From Terana coerulea (taxonomy: Eukaryota; Basidiomycota; Agaricomycetes; Polyporales; Phanerochaetaceae): a stretch of DNA of 18,993 nt. Made by a program: the position numbers and the translations under genes. The notes below the pieces were generated by a model, which did no database searches, had not been told where the DNA came from, and saw only the letters and a program-made list of their open reading frames with translations. The first letter of the stretch is position 1; the number at the start of each line of letters is the position of its first letter. The DNA lies in assembly GCA_024811115.1 (NCBI GenBank), contig JAKOGH010001176.1:1-18993 (forward strand). The letters are read 5' to 3'. Shown piece by piece: positions 10,347-18,993 of this stretch.

Positions 10347-11076
10347 CGCTGAGCTTTGACCTGCGTGACTGTGTGCTGTAATTGTAGGATCCAGACTCGA
10401 ATACGTGCTCATCATGTTAGCCTATTATTTCTCTGAAACGCAAATCCTGAAAGTTCGAGGCATTGAACTTCAAAGAACACCCTCGAGTGTTCGCTCAAGC
10501 CGCTGGGGTCGAAGGCTTGCACGGTCGCTTCCAAACAGGCCTGCATCCATTTACGTCGTACCTACGTAAACCGAGGTATCCGACACCGATCTGTGCCTGG
10601 CTCCCCAATCACTGATTCCCCGCATTCACAGATGACATGCACGCGTCCGACGCGCCCGCTTGTCTCGGCTTACAACGCGGCCGCGGCTCGAAGATGTTTT
10701 AGCGTCAGGAATGTCGCGCGGCGCTATACAATTGGCCATACCCCCTCGTGGGATGTAACAATAAACATACGTCAAGCCCCAGAATGTACGTACGTGTGAA
10801 GGTCGGAATGTTCAGATAATAAATGGCGATGAGCTAAAGCGTGCTGGTTTCCAGACTTAGTCTAGTGAGCCTGAGGCCTGGACTCCACAACATAACGGGC
10901 ACATGGAAGCGATGCAGAACTGACTTAGAAGACACAGTCGGCACTCTGATAGCTCCGAGACTCTGCAGAACATGAGGTGATATCATACTCTCCCCGTGCG
11001 ACCACGTTCCGACACACTCGCTTTCTCCAATACTTACTTCCACCCGCCGTAGACGACGCTCTCAGCAACGACGACC
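10347..11076. other. Intergenic region before the module-vWA gene, duplicated at 461-1228
   Basis: No supported gene. It aligns in inverted orientation with 461-1228. A short stretch from 10414 reads MLAYYFSETQ, like the FFYSEDQ/FYYSETR motif of the module, so it could be a decayed module exon, but the frame is not kept further on. A GATATCATA element at about 10979-10987, some 95 bp before the next start codon, is shared with the left copy and may serve as a TATA-like element. Confidence 0.55.
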
Positions 11077-12670
11077 ATGGCAGGCAGACCGAAGTTCACG
11101 ACCGAGCCGAACGCGAAGGTGACGATCACCATCCCGCCCGAGTGGTTCACCACCGTGTCCGCCGTACGTCGCGCCCGCCCTCTTCCCCCCCGCGTTCCGG
11201 TCCACACTTTACGCTGACCGCGCTGCACGCAGATCTCGCGCAAGCCGTACAACCAGCTGATGACGATCACGCCCTCCATCCGCGGCCTCACGGGCAACTT
11301 CGCGTCGCAGTGGGGCGTCGCGAACGACGCGATGAAGGACCTGCGCGCCAAGTCGCTCACGTTCCCGATCAAGCAGCAGAACGCGGCGGTCGAGCTGAAG
11401 CTCGCGTTCTTCTACTCTGAAGACCAGGCGACGAGCGGCGCGAAGCTCAAGGTCGAGCGGTGTGCGAGCGCGAAGGCGCAGGTCGTCGAGGTATGCTCTG
11501 TGTCGCAGGTTTAAACTAATACGTGGAGGACTAACAGGGGGACAGAGCACGAAGCCGCCGGGATCTTCGCCGGACATTCCGGACTACTACACTTACTTCG
11601 TGCGTATCCGTCTCTCTGACTGTAGTTCCGCATTTCCAACATGACGTTTGGCTAGATCTTCGTTGAAGACACGCCTGACGCGCAGCAGGTTGCCGGATCA
11701 GGACAGTACGACGACCTCGTCGCGACGGTGTACCTCATCAAGACCAACCCGAACGAGATCCCGCCGCCGCCGCCACCCGACACGAACCCAGGCTACAACG
11801 ACGTGCTGGACCAGCCACGGCCGAGCACGATCGGCAACTACCTCAAGTACTACGACACCGCGTTCCTCATCGACGACTCGGGCAGCATGAAGGAGAATAA
11901 CAAGTGGACGGAGCTCAACAATGCGTTGGTGGGTATTAGCGGCACCGCGATTGATTATGACGCGGACGGCATCGACTTGTTTTTCCTCAACTCGGACAAC
12001 AAGTTTGTCTTCAGGGACGAGATCAAGGGTGTACAGGTGCGTTGTTTGTTGGCTTCATAGCGAGATGGTGTATGCTGATATAATGATGTAGGACAAGCCG
12101 AAGGTTGCGGCGGCGATGTCGAAGGTCTCGCCTGTCGGTGGGACCCCTACCGGCAAGCGCGTCGCGGAGCGGATGCGCGCGTTCCTCGCCATCCTGGACG
12201 GCGCGGTCGGCACACCGCGGTATAACCAAATCAAGCCGCTCGACCTCATCTGCATCACTGACGGCGTCCCCAGTGCGTCTCCCTCTCCCTCTCCTTCTCT
12301 GCTTGCTCACTAACGCGACTGTGCGACGTGCTGCAGCGGACGACGCGTCGACGGAGCTCGGGAAGATGCTGACCGAGATCTCGGCCGAGTTCCGCGCGAA
12401 GAAGCACCACCCGAACTGGATGGGCGTCCAGTTCGTGCAGATCGGGGACGACCAGGGCGCGAAGGAGGCGCTTGAGAAGCTCACGCAGCTCAACACCGGC
12501 GTACGTCCCCTTCTCTCGTTGAGGTTGTGCTGTGCGCTGATGGCTGGGGGTGTAAACAGAGCATGGTCGACACGGTGCCGTACGCAGGGCCGGGCAGCAT
12601 CTCGCCGGACAAGATGGAGCGCATCCTGCTCGGCGGGCTGCACCCCAATATTCGTGCGCAGAAGCCGTGA
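11077..12670 (+). CDS. Module fused to von Willebrand factor type A domain, 411 aa
   Basis: Exons: 11077-11163, 11233-11490, 11546-11599, 11656-12036, 12092-12272, 12337-12500 and 12560-12670, giving 411 aa. Residues 1-162 are the module (PPEWFTTVSA, KPYNQL, LAFFYSEDQ, IFVEDTPD, QYDDLV), followed by a six-proline linker. The rest is a vWA domain with a complete metal site: DDSGS at about 206-210, Thr 278 in GGTPTG, and Asp 317 in ITDGVP. The ending VQFVQIGDD...MVDTVPY...ILLGGL is typical of fungal intracellular vWA proteins. Family knowledge: vWA domains bind protein ligands through a divalent cation; no enzyme activity is expected. No signal peptide or membrane segment. It follows the stand-alone module gene on the same strand and precedes the DyP fusion. 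Its 5' part is duplicated, frameshifted, at 1-460. A scaffold role for module proteins is an inference. Confidence 0.92.
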
Positions 12671-13917
12671 GCGGCCTGTTCCCTATCGTACTCCTCGCTG
12701 TTTGTACTCTGTAATAGTAGTCGATAAAACGTGTATTTGTGTCGGTATCCTTTTGCGATATTGTGTGTCGTGGATAGTCAGTGCTAGGAAGACGAAAGAG
12801 ACATGATTGGACAGCGGTGAATGTTTGCGTCACTGTTTGGGCATGTTTTCCGAAGTTTGGGCGCTTAGGTCAATTCTTTGTCACACGCGTGCACGGCTCG
12901 CCCTCCTTTGTCTCCACCACCATCTCCAGGTCCTCCAACTGGTGCGCAAAGCGCGGGCGTCCAGGAACATCGCCGCTGTAAGGACCCCAGTGCTCTTGTG
13001 CGAGGCATGTTGTACAAGGGAAGTGGACCTTATGTACTCCCCGCCCTATGCCGGAATGGTAAATGCATGAGATCCACGTCCCTTCGATCGAGGTTATGCG
13101 AGGACATGGCAGTGGGTGCACGGTGATGCCATCGACGGTGTGGCTTGAAGACGCTACATGGAACCGAGCCAATATGCCTGTGGTGCGCACTCTCCCGACT
13201 CCACCCGAACACGGCACTCACAGCGGTTTTCTCCAGATTGGCGGTATGTGCATCCTTGCGAGGCTACACGCAATCACAAGGTACTGGACGGCAGATGACA
13301 CCCTCCGATGTCAGCGCATGTTCCTCTCGTTCCGGAGCCTCATTTATCGTCCAGCGTTGTTCGGGTCCTGGAAGAAGGGTGCGAAAGGAACGGTGAGTTG
13401 CAAGGTACCCTCAGCGTCTCCGGGGATGGCAATCGCGTCGATGATTTCAGCTGGCCGCTTGAAGAAAAACGAGAGGAGAAGAGGGTGCCGGCGGAGCTTC
13501 GCGGCAGGTGTAATGCACGCCGGCGTGCAGCAGCGTGGCTTATGACATGTAACTCTGCAAGCTGCGCTCAGTGACATAATGTATCCGGTATGGAAAGCCG
13601 GCTGCTCATCTCAACGACAAGGTCGCGGCTTTGGCGGCGATGATCGGACGCGTGATGTCTACACTCAAGAATCCGCAGCGGCTTTGTCGGGCGAGAAGTC
13701 GGTGAGTTGGGCGTTTATTCCACGCGTGCTTCTATACGCTCCTGCTCATCGGTATCACAGTAGATATATACGCCAGGATGCAGATACGTTCATCTGCGCA
13801 AAGTCTCTCCCCGCACGAGCGCATTCTCAACGTCCCGCAGCCACTACTCTACCGTCGTCGTCCAAAGCCACTATATTTGAACGCTGAGTTTCATCAGCTT
13901 TAGTTGATAGACACACA
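12671..13917. other. Intergenic region between the vWA and DyP fusion genes
   Basis: About 1.25 kb with no gene I can support. A few open stretches on both strands (for instance minus 13446-13344 and plus 13607-13690) look somewhat protein-like but lack family motifs and flanking splice sites. ATATATA at about 13763-13769 and TATATTT at about 13872-13878 are possible core promoter elements for the DyP gene. Confidence 0.5.
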
Positions 13918-16900
13918 ATGTCGTACGTCCATACATTCTCCATTTTGTGTTGTCGCTGCTCAATAATGGAGACCACTCGCCGTGTTCGTCGCGTAGGTAC
14001 CCTCCTCCTCCCCCAGGACGCGGTCCTCCTGGCGGACCCCCTCCACCCGGCGGGCCTCCTCCGGGCTGGGGTCCCCCGCCCGGTGGTATGGGCGGTCCGC
14101 CGCCGGGTCCTCCACCTCCAGGATGGGGTCCCCCGCCAGGCGGTATGGGCGGCCCACCTCCAGGTCCTCCACCTCCCGGATGGGGTCCTCCACCAGGTGG
14201 TATGGGCGGCCCGCCCCCAGGTCCTCCACCTCCCGGATGGGGTCCCCGCCAGGCGGCATGGGCGGGCCACCTCCGGGTCCTCCGCCAGGTGGTATGGGTG
14301 GTCCGCCTCCAGGTCCTCCACCGGGTGGTATGGGCGGTCCGCCCCAGGCCCTCCGCCAGGTGGCATGGGCGGTCCGCCTCCAGGTCCTCCACCAGGTGGT
14401 ATGGGTGGCCCGCCCCCAGGCCCTCCACCAAATGGTATGGGCGGTCCGCCTGGCCCGCCTCCCTCCGGTTGGGGTCCTCCGCCTCAGTCTGGTGGAGGAA
14501 GCAATAACAGCGGTAACAACGGTGGAAACAATGGCAACAATAGTAGCAATAACAACGGGACGAAGCCGACGGATGGAAGCGGCGACTCAAATCCTTCTGG
14601 CAAGTATCCACGCTGCTTGCTACGGTATATGGAAGCTGATCGTGCTACGCAGATGGCAGCGGTGGGACGAAGCCGTCGGATGGCGGCGCAGGTACCAAAC
14701 CATTGGATGGCAGTAGTGGGACCAAGCCTTCAGGTGACTTTCTCTACCGCGCCGATTTTCTGCGCTATTCTGAACTGACTTGTTTGTCTAAAGATGGCAG
14801 TGGCGGGACCAAGCCGTCGGATGGCAGCGGCGGAACCAAACCCTCAGACGGTACGAAGCCTTCAGATGGGAGTGGAGGCAGCAAGCCCTCCAGTGAAAAC
14901 AGTACAACTAAACCGTACCGTGAGCCATCTTTGTGTGCTCCTCCTCGATGGCTGTGCTCAATTCCGTTTCATAGCGTGCGGAGACGTCAGCGCATCCGGG
15001 TACATGTTCAACATCCCCGCTGGCTGGCAGACCACGATCACGAGCGTATGTTTGCTCGTCACTTTCGCTCCTTGCGCCTCCTGACATGCCTGTGCGTAGG
15101 CTTCCAACCAAACGTACAACCAGGGCGTGTGCAGCGAATACGTCCGCGATGGGCGGCGCGTCCGGAACATGCTCGCGAACCAATGGGGCCATAGCGCGGG
15201 AGACATGCACAACACGCGAGACGGCGAGACGGCGATTAAGATGCAGGAGTTTGAGGAGAGCACGGTGCTGACGTTCAAGTGGTATGCGTCCCAGACGCAA
15301 ACGCAGGCCAAGGAGAAGCTCATCCAGGCAGAGGCGTATGCGAGCAGCATCTCGGTGACGAAGGTATGTGATTCTTTAATTCGCAAGCGTTCGTGCTCAC
15401 AAAGAGCGTGTAGGTTAGCGAGACGGCGGATGAAATTGTCTATGAGGTGCGTTGCTTGCTCCACCAACCAAATTACGTGCTGTTATTAACTATTGTTTTT
15501 GCAGATAAAGGTTTTCGACAAGGCTGGAAATACGTCTCCCGGCCAGTGAGTGTCTCTCTACTTACCCGAGCGCTCTGCTTAGTTGTGCAAAGAATTACGA
15601 CAGTGCGCTTCACTCGTGTAGCTAACAGTGACCCGCTGGGCCTTAGTAACATCCAAGGTGATGTCATGTACGCTCATACGTTAGCCTTTTAGAATCCCTC
15701 TGACACGATAGTACACAGCCCGGGACTTCCCAAGGCCCTTGAATACTTCTACTATTTCCAAGTCACAGACGTCACCCGCTTCCGCCAGGCGTTCACGTCG
15801 TTTGCCTTGCCGAAAATCATCACCTCGGAACAGCTCGTGAACAATCCACCACCCCCAGCGCAGACGAACCCCGACCATCCCTTCGTCGGCTTCAACGTCG
15901 CGTTCACCAGCCTCGGCATCCAGCTTTTCGGGCTCGACCCGGCGCAGCTCGGCGACGCGGCCTTCGTGCGCGGCCAGATGGCGGACGCGCAGTCGCTCGG
16001 CGACCCCGGCGCGGCGCGCGGCGAGAGCTGGTCGCCGCACTGGGACGCGGAGTACAAGGCGAACATCGACGGCCTCTTTCTCATTACGGCGTACAACGAG
16101 GCGAACGCGCAGGCGTTCATCACGCAGCTTGAGGCCGCGTTCGCGTGGGCGCCGGCGCGGTCGAGCATCCGCAAGGTGCTCGCGCTGCACGGGTTCCCGC
16201 GGCCGGGCGCGCAGGGCCCGAACGACCACTTTGGGTACCGCGGTGGTGGGATAACGAACCCGCAGGTGAAGGGTGTGACGTTCACGGACGAGAAGCCGAT
16301 GCGCTTCACGGGCACGGTTGTTATCCCGATCGGTGTGCTTGTGATGGGGCGCGAGGGTGATGACGATGCAGCGCGCCGCCCGGCGTGGGCGGTCGACGGG
16401 AGCCTGATCGCGACACGCAAGCTCAACAACCTCGTGCCCGAGTTTGACCGTTACTGCCTCGCGGAGGGGCAGCGGCTGTTCAAGAATCTTGCGCCGGACC
16501 AGGCGGCGGCGAAGTTCGGAGCGAGGCTGATGGGGCGATGGAAGAACGGTAAGGGCGGCTTGTACTATGCATAGCGAAGGTGGCACTGACCTTGCTGTTG
16601 GTTTGAACTGTAGGTACGGCCGTCGCGATGTCGCCTGACAATGACGCGCCCGAGATCGCGAAGGACGACTCTCGAGTGAACAACTTTGAGTTCGACCAGA
16701 GCGACACCGCGCAACGCACCTGCCCCTTCGCGGCGCACATGCGCAAGTCGAACCCGCGCAACGACGTCCCGCGGGAGGAGCAGATTAAGCATCTGTACGT
16801 ATCCCTCTCTGCTGTGCCCTGCCTGATCCTGACGTGAGCCGATGGAACAGCCTGCGACGCCACAACATGCCATACGGCCCTGAAGTTTCTGACGACGAAC

Positions 16901-17266
16901 GCGCCAACGGGACAACCCAGGAGCGTGGTCTGCACATGTGCACGTACCAGAGCAGCATCGAGCGCGGCTTCCGGTATATCCAGCGTTGTACGTGCCCATT
17001 CTCCTTCACCTTCTCCTCGTCGCTCACGTCGTCCTCGTAGCGTGGTACAATGAGCCCAAGTTCCCGCCCGGCAAGCCTGTCGAGCCCGGTTGGGACCCCT
17101 CTTTGGCCAGACGGGCACCGACGGCGTACACCGCTACATGAGCGGCGTCGACCCGGGCAACCCGAGCGCGGTGACGACGTTCTTCGAGAAGTTCGTGGAC
17201 CCGCGGGGCGGCGAGTACTTCTTCTCGCCGAGCATGAAGACGCTGCGGGAGTATGTTGCGGTTTGA
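13918..17266 (+). CDS. Pro-rich head, repeat linker, module and DyP-type peroxidase, about 879 codons, with three single-base deletions
   Basis: Exons: 13918-13922, 13997-14599, 14653-14733, 14794-14919, 14975-15045, 15100-15363, 15414-15446, 15505-15545, 15629-15667, 15719-16548, 16614-16794, 16851-16987, 17041-17266. Order: MSY, a Pro/Gly/Met/Trp-rich tract, an Asn/Gly stretch, DGSGGTKPS repeats, the module (NIPAGWQTTITS, QTYNQG, FKWYAS; FVED/YDD part lost), then DyP. DyP marks are NIQGDV, PGLPKALEYFYYFQV, the proximal haem His (about 740) in CPFAAHMRKSNPR, RRHNMPYGPE and GGEYFFSP. Family knowledge: DyPs are haem peroxidases using H2O2. The distal GXXDG motif reads GYRGG here: the catalytic Asp (codon 16242-16244) is Gly. 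No signal peptide, unlike most fungal DyPs. One base appears missing near 14243, 14342 and 17097, all in C runs; restoring the count makes the coding length an exact 880 codons. Intron 14600-14652 is GC-AG. Confidence 0.85.
13997..14480 (+). repeat. Proline-rich minisatellite coding the head of the DyP fusion
   Basis: Three to four units of about 57 bp (GWGPPPGGMGGPPPGPPPP, 19 residues) are followed by about five shorter 36-bp units (GGMGGPPPGPPP). The open frame moves twice, near 14243 and 14342, where a C run is one base shorter than in sister units. The tract is the likeliest place in the window for replication slippage and for assembly error. Confidence 0.85.
14550..14910 (+). repeat. DGSGGTKPS repeats, spread over three exons
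   Basis: A 27-bp, nine-residue unit (DGSGGTKPS and variants such as DGGAGTKPL and DGSSGTKPS) recurs about seven times between the Pro-rich tract and the module. Two introns (14600-14652 and 14734-14793) interrupt it at the same point, splitting the Asp codon G|AT. The middle exon, 14653-14733, is 81 bp, three units long and phase-symmetric. This is probably a flexible low-complexity linker. Confidence 0.8.
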
Positions 17267-17860
17267 AGCTGTGTAAAGATACGTGGTGATTTGCGTGCTG
17301 TGTTCGCGGTTCGGGTCGTCCCCGCCGTGTGGAAACTATGAATGGCCAGGTGTACTATATTCGCAGTACTTGTCGCATTTGTGCGCGTTGTGTAGCGGAG
17401 AATCCAGAAATGTTTCAACTCTCCGCAGAACGAGGCTCGACGTCAGTGGCCGTGATGTGACTGGCGACTTGGCGACCCGCCTGGAGCCGCGAGCGCACTC
17501 CGAGCTGATGCGCTGATGCGCACTTGCTTGTCTGTGTTTGGCACCGCTTTGTGGCGCCAGCGCTCTGTCCCCATGCTGCTCACTGCTCTGTCCGAACTGT
17601 CATCGCAAATTCCTAGTTTCGTTATGGTGCGTGGTGATTACCGTGCGGCAATGTATTTCGCTTGTGGAATATTCCACAGATACCGCCTCGAATACTACAG
17701 ATGCCCTTCATGGCGTCTGCGATTTTGGTCAAGGGCCAGCGAAGACGCAGCTGAGTCCTTTTAAAGCGGCTACATACTTACAGGTGAGTATATTTTGGGT
17801 AATTTCCTGCGCCGGTTTTGCTGACTATGGCTCATGCAATTAGCACATTATCGGCTTGAC
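17267..17860. other. Intergenic DNA downstream of the DyP gene
   Basis: This is the 3' flank of the DyP gene, grading from GC-rich to AT-rich. No gene, RNA or repeat is supported; the short open frames carry no recognised motif. Confidence 0.5.
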
Positions 17861-18993
17861 TATACCGTGATGCGAGATGATGATGCATTGACAATGCTAT
17901 TCATGCTGTGGCACTGGTACATACTATTTTCAGTTATTGAAGCCAAGTACCAATTGACTGTATGACTACCAGCTGCTGCACTCGGATCTGTATGGAGTAT
18001 ATTGCGCAGTCACAGCCATCCTACGTGCTGTGCAGCTGAAACTTTGCCAGCACTCATGAAATTGCTGTGTATTAGGTTCAAGCGTGTAAAGCACAGTGCC
18101 TGATCCCTATACCTCCATAAAAACACTCATCAACTCTGCGCTGGCGAGATTCCATGCTTTTATTGCTACACCCTACTGAAGCACCTTTCTCATCAATAGT
18201 GGACTCTACTTTTGTAATACAATCTGCAGTAACTACTGCAGAGTGATTGTGTTACTTTATATAGTAAATTGTAAAATGGTGTTCTGGTGCACAAATTGTA
18301 AAAACATTGATGGCTTAGTGTTAGTATTTGTATAACTTTGTAAAACTTATATTGGCTGTTGTAAAATAGTGTAAAAGCACTGTCAGCTATTGTAAAACAT
18401 TGTAAAAGTATTATACAATGTTGTAAAACTTTATATACTGATTATTAAGCATTTAAAAAGCCGGCTTATAAAGCTAATAACAATTTGAAGTCAAGAAATA
18501 TATATACTTTGAACTATATATAATACTAGTAACTATTAAGGCTTATGTAAGTGCAAACTAATAATATACTTGTATAAATTGCATTTAGAGCTAATGCAAT
18601 ATATAAAACACAGTATATATATTTTTATACTTTGATAGAACTATTGTAAAGTTATATTCTACTCTATTTTAATATAATGTAGATAATAGAGATTTATTTG
18701 GATTTACTTCGAATTTTATTTTTGGGTGCTTATGTTGATGAAATACATATCTATAGCCCCAAAAGAGCCGATTCTAACTATATCAGAATGACAAAAATCG
18801 GCCCAGTAGTTGTTGTGCAAAGCGCGAAACAGTGAATGCAGACACCCAGTTTTTACTATGTACACAATTCTAAAGCCAGCTCTTGATGTTATAAAGCATA
18901 CATAAAGCACAATCAAGGTGCTTCATTGCTTGAATCAGAGATAAACATGGCAGGTGTGTTACAGCAATAGATTCACTAAAAGATGTGTTACAA
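17861..18993. other. AT-rich, gene-poor tail, possibly a decayed mobile element
   Basis: Base composition changes sharply from the GC-rich gene block to long AT tracts such as runs of TATATA. No intact gene is present. It holds a cluster of TTGTAAAA motifs (18269-18428), and TGTGTTACA occurs twice near the right edge (18955-18963, 18984-18992 region). Both would fit a degenerate transposon or a repeat-rich boundary, but no transposase motif or terminal repeat can be shown inside the window. Confidence 0.5.
18269..18428 (+). repeat. Cluster of TTGTAAAA motifs
   Basis: Seven exact copies of TTGTAAAA lie in 160 bp, starting at 18269, 18296, 18338, 18359, 18390, 18400 and 18421, all on the plus strand, with a GTGTAAAA variant near 18370. 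Spacing is irregular (10-42 bp). Such same-strand clusters are seen in subterminal regions of some DNA transposons; here the origin is unknown. Confidence 0.75.

Larger units (their letters stand above)
8851..11530. repeat. Right arm of the large inverted duplication (partner 1-3620)
   Basis: It contains, mirrored, the P450 exon 2 relic, the CCCTCGGAGCTAGAGT block, the module-gene upstream region, the module gene E, the intergenic DNA 10347-11076 and exons 1-2 of the module-vWA gene. The alignment to the left arm ends at the window edge inside intron 2 of the vWA gene (about 11530 matches position 1), so the duplication may continue outside. Spacing differences are explained by deletions on the right. 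Confidence 0.85.

Noticed and set aside
13344..13446. Minus-strand stretch reading PAEIIDAIAIPGDAEGTL
   Set aside because: Looks protein-like, but there is no start, no supporting splice site and no family match I recognise; at most an exon relic.
13063..13545. 160-codon open frame on the plus strand between the vWA and DyP genes
   Set aside because: No recognisable motif, composition unlike neighbouring genes, and competing open frames on the other strand; a chance frame is likelier.
13607..13690. Plus-strand stretch reading AHLNDKVAALAAMIGRVM
   Set aside because: Helix-like composition only; no start codon context, splice sites or homology to the neighbouring genes.
13923..14507. Alternative reading of the Pro-rich region as Arg/Trp- or Ser/Arg-rich proteins in other frames or antisense
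   Set aside because: The Pro/Gly frame joins by splicing to MSY and continues into the linker, module and DyP; the other frames are by-products of the repeat.
15681..16586. 301-codon minus-strand frame
   Set aside because: Antisense shadow of the DyP exon, caused by GC-rich codon bias; the plus strand carries the DyP motifs.
17075..17110. A tiny intron to explain the frame change between GWDP and LFGQTG in the DyP gene
   Set aside because: It would have to be about 22 bp, far below any intron here; one C missing from a C run explains it more simply.
18716..18916. 66-codon minus-strand frame in the AT-rich tail, considered as a transposase C-terminus
   Set aside because: Faint resemblance to DDE transposase tails only; no catalytic residues and no flanking exons, so not reported as a gene.
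1..18993. CRISPR arrays, tRNA or rRNA genes, bacterial operon signals
   Set aside because: None seen; the intron-rich genes show a eukaryotic nuclear sequence.

Overview
The window looks like nuclear DNA of a filamentous basidiomycete, probably a wood- or litter-associated agaricomycete. It is GC-rich with strongly GC-biased third codon positions. Its genes are cut by many short introns (about 50-83 bp) with GTRNGT-type donors and CTRAC/CTGAC branch motifs, and the families present (multi-exon P450, fungal L-amino-acid oxidase, D-type DyP peroxidase, fungal vWA proteins) fit. The species cannot be named from sequence alone.

Layout, left to right: (A) 1-460, minus, frameshifted 5' part of a module-vWA gene that runs off the left edge; (B) 1229-1900, minus, a 165-aa stand-alone module protein; (C) 3148-4878, plus, a 513-aa cytochrome P450; (D) 5431-8148, minus, a module fused to a flavin amine oxidase / L-amino-acid oxidase; (C') 8851-8941, minus, a P450 relic; (E) 9675-10346, plus, near-identical twin of B; (F) 11077-12670, plus, a module fused to a vWA domain (411 aa); (G) 13918-17266, plus, a Pro-rich head, a Gly/Ser/Thr/Lys/Pro repeat linker, the same module and a DyP peroxidase (about 879 codons). 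From about 17.9 kb on, the DNA is AT-rich and gene-poor.

The unifying feature is one N-terminal module of about 120-165 aa. It has a P-x-G/E-W-F/Q motif followed by a conserved intron, then a Tyr-Asn/Asp-Gln motif, and in most copies FVED and YDD motifs. It occurs six times here, alone (B, E) or joined to an oxidase (D), a vWA adhesion-type domain (F, probably A) and a peroxidase (G). None of the proteins has a signal peptide. An oxidase of the D type makes H2O2 and a peroxidase of the G type uses it, so a module-assembled intracellular oxidase/peroxidase complex is a reasonable hypothesis, though untested.

The cluster grew by an inverted segmental duplication: A-, B-, C+ on the left mirror C'-, E+, F+ on the right, with D between. 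Coding and non-coding DNA both match in inverted orientation from about 1-3620 against 8851-11530. The right P450 copy has decayed to a fragment and the left vWA copy has picked up frameshifts. Single-base deletions also appear in D (one) and G (three); most lie in short homopolymers, so they could be read errors or early decay.
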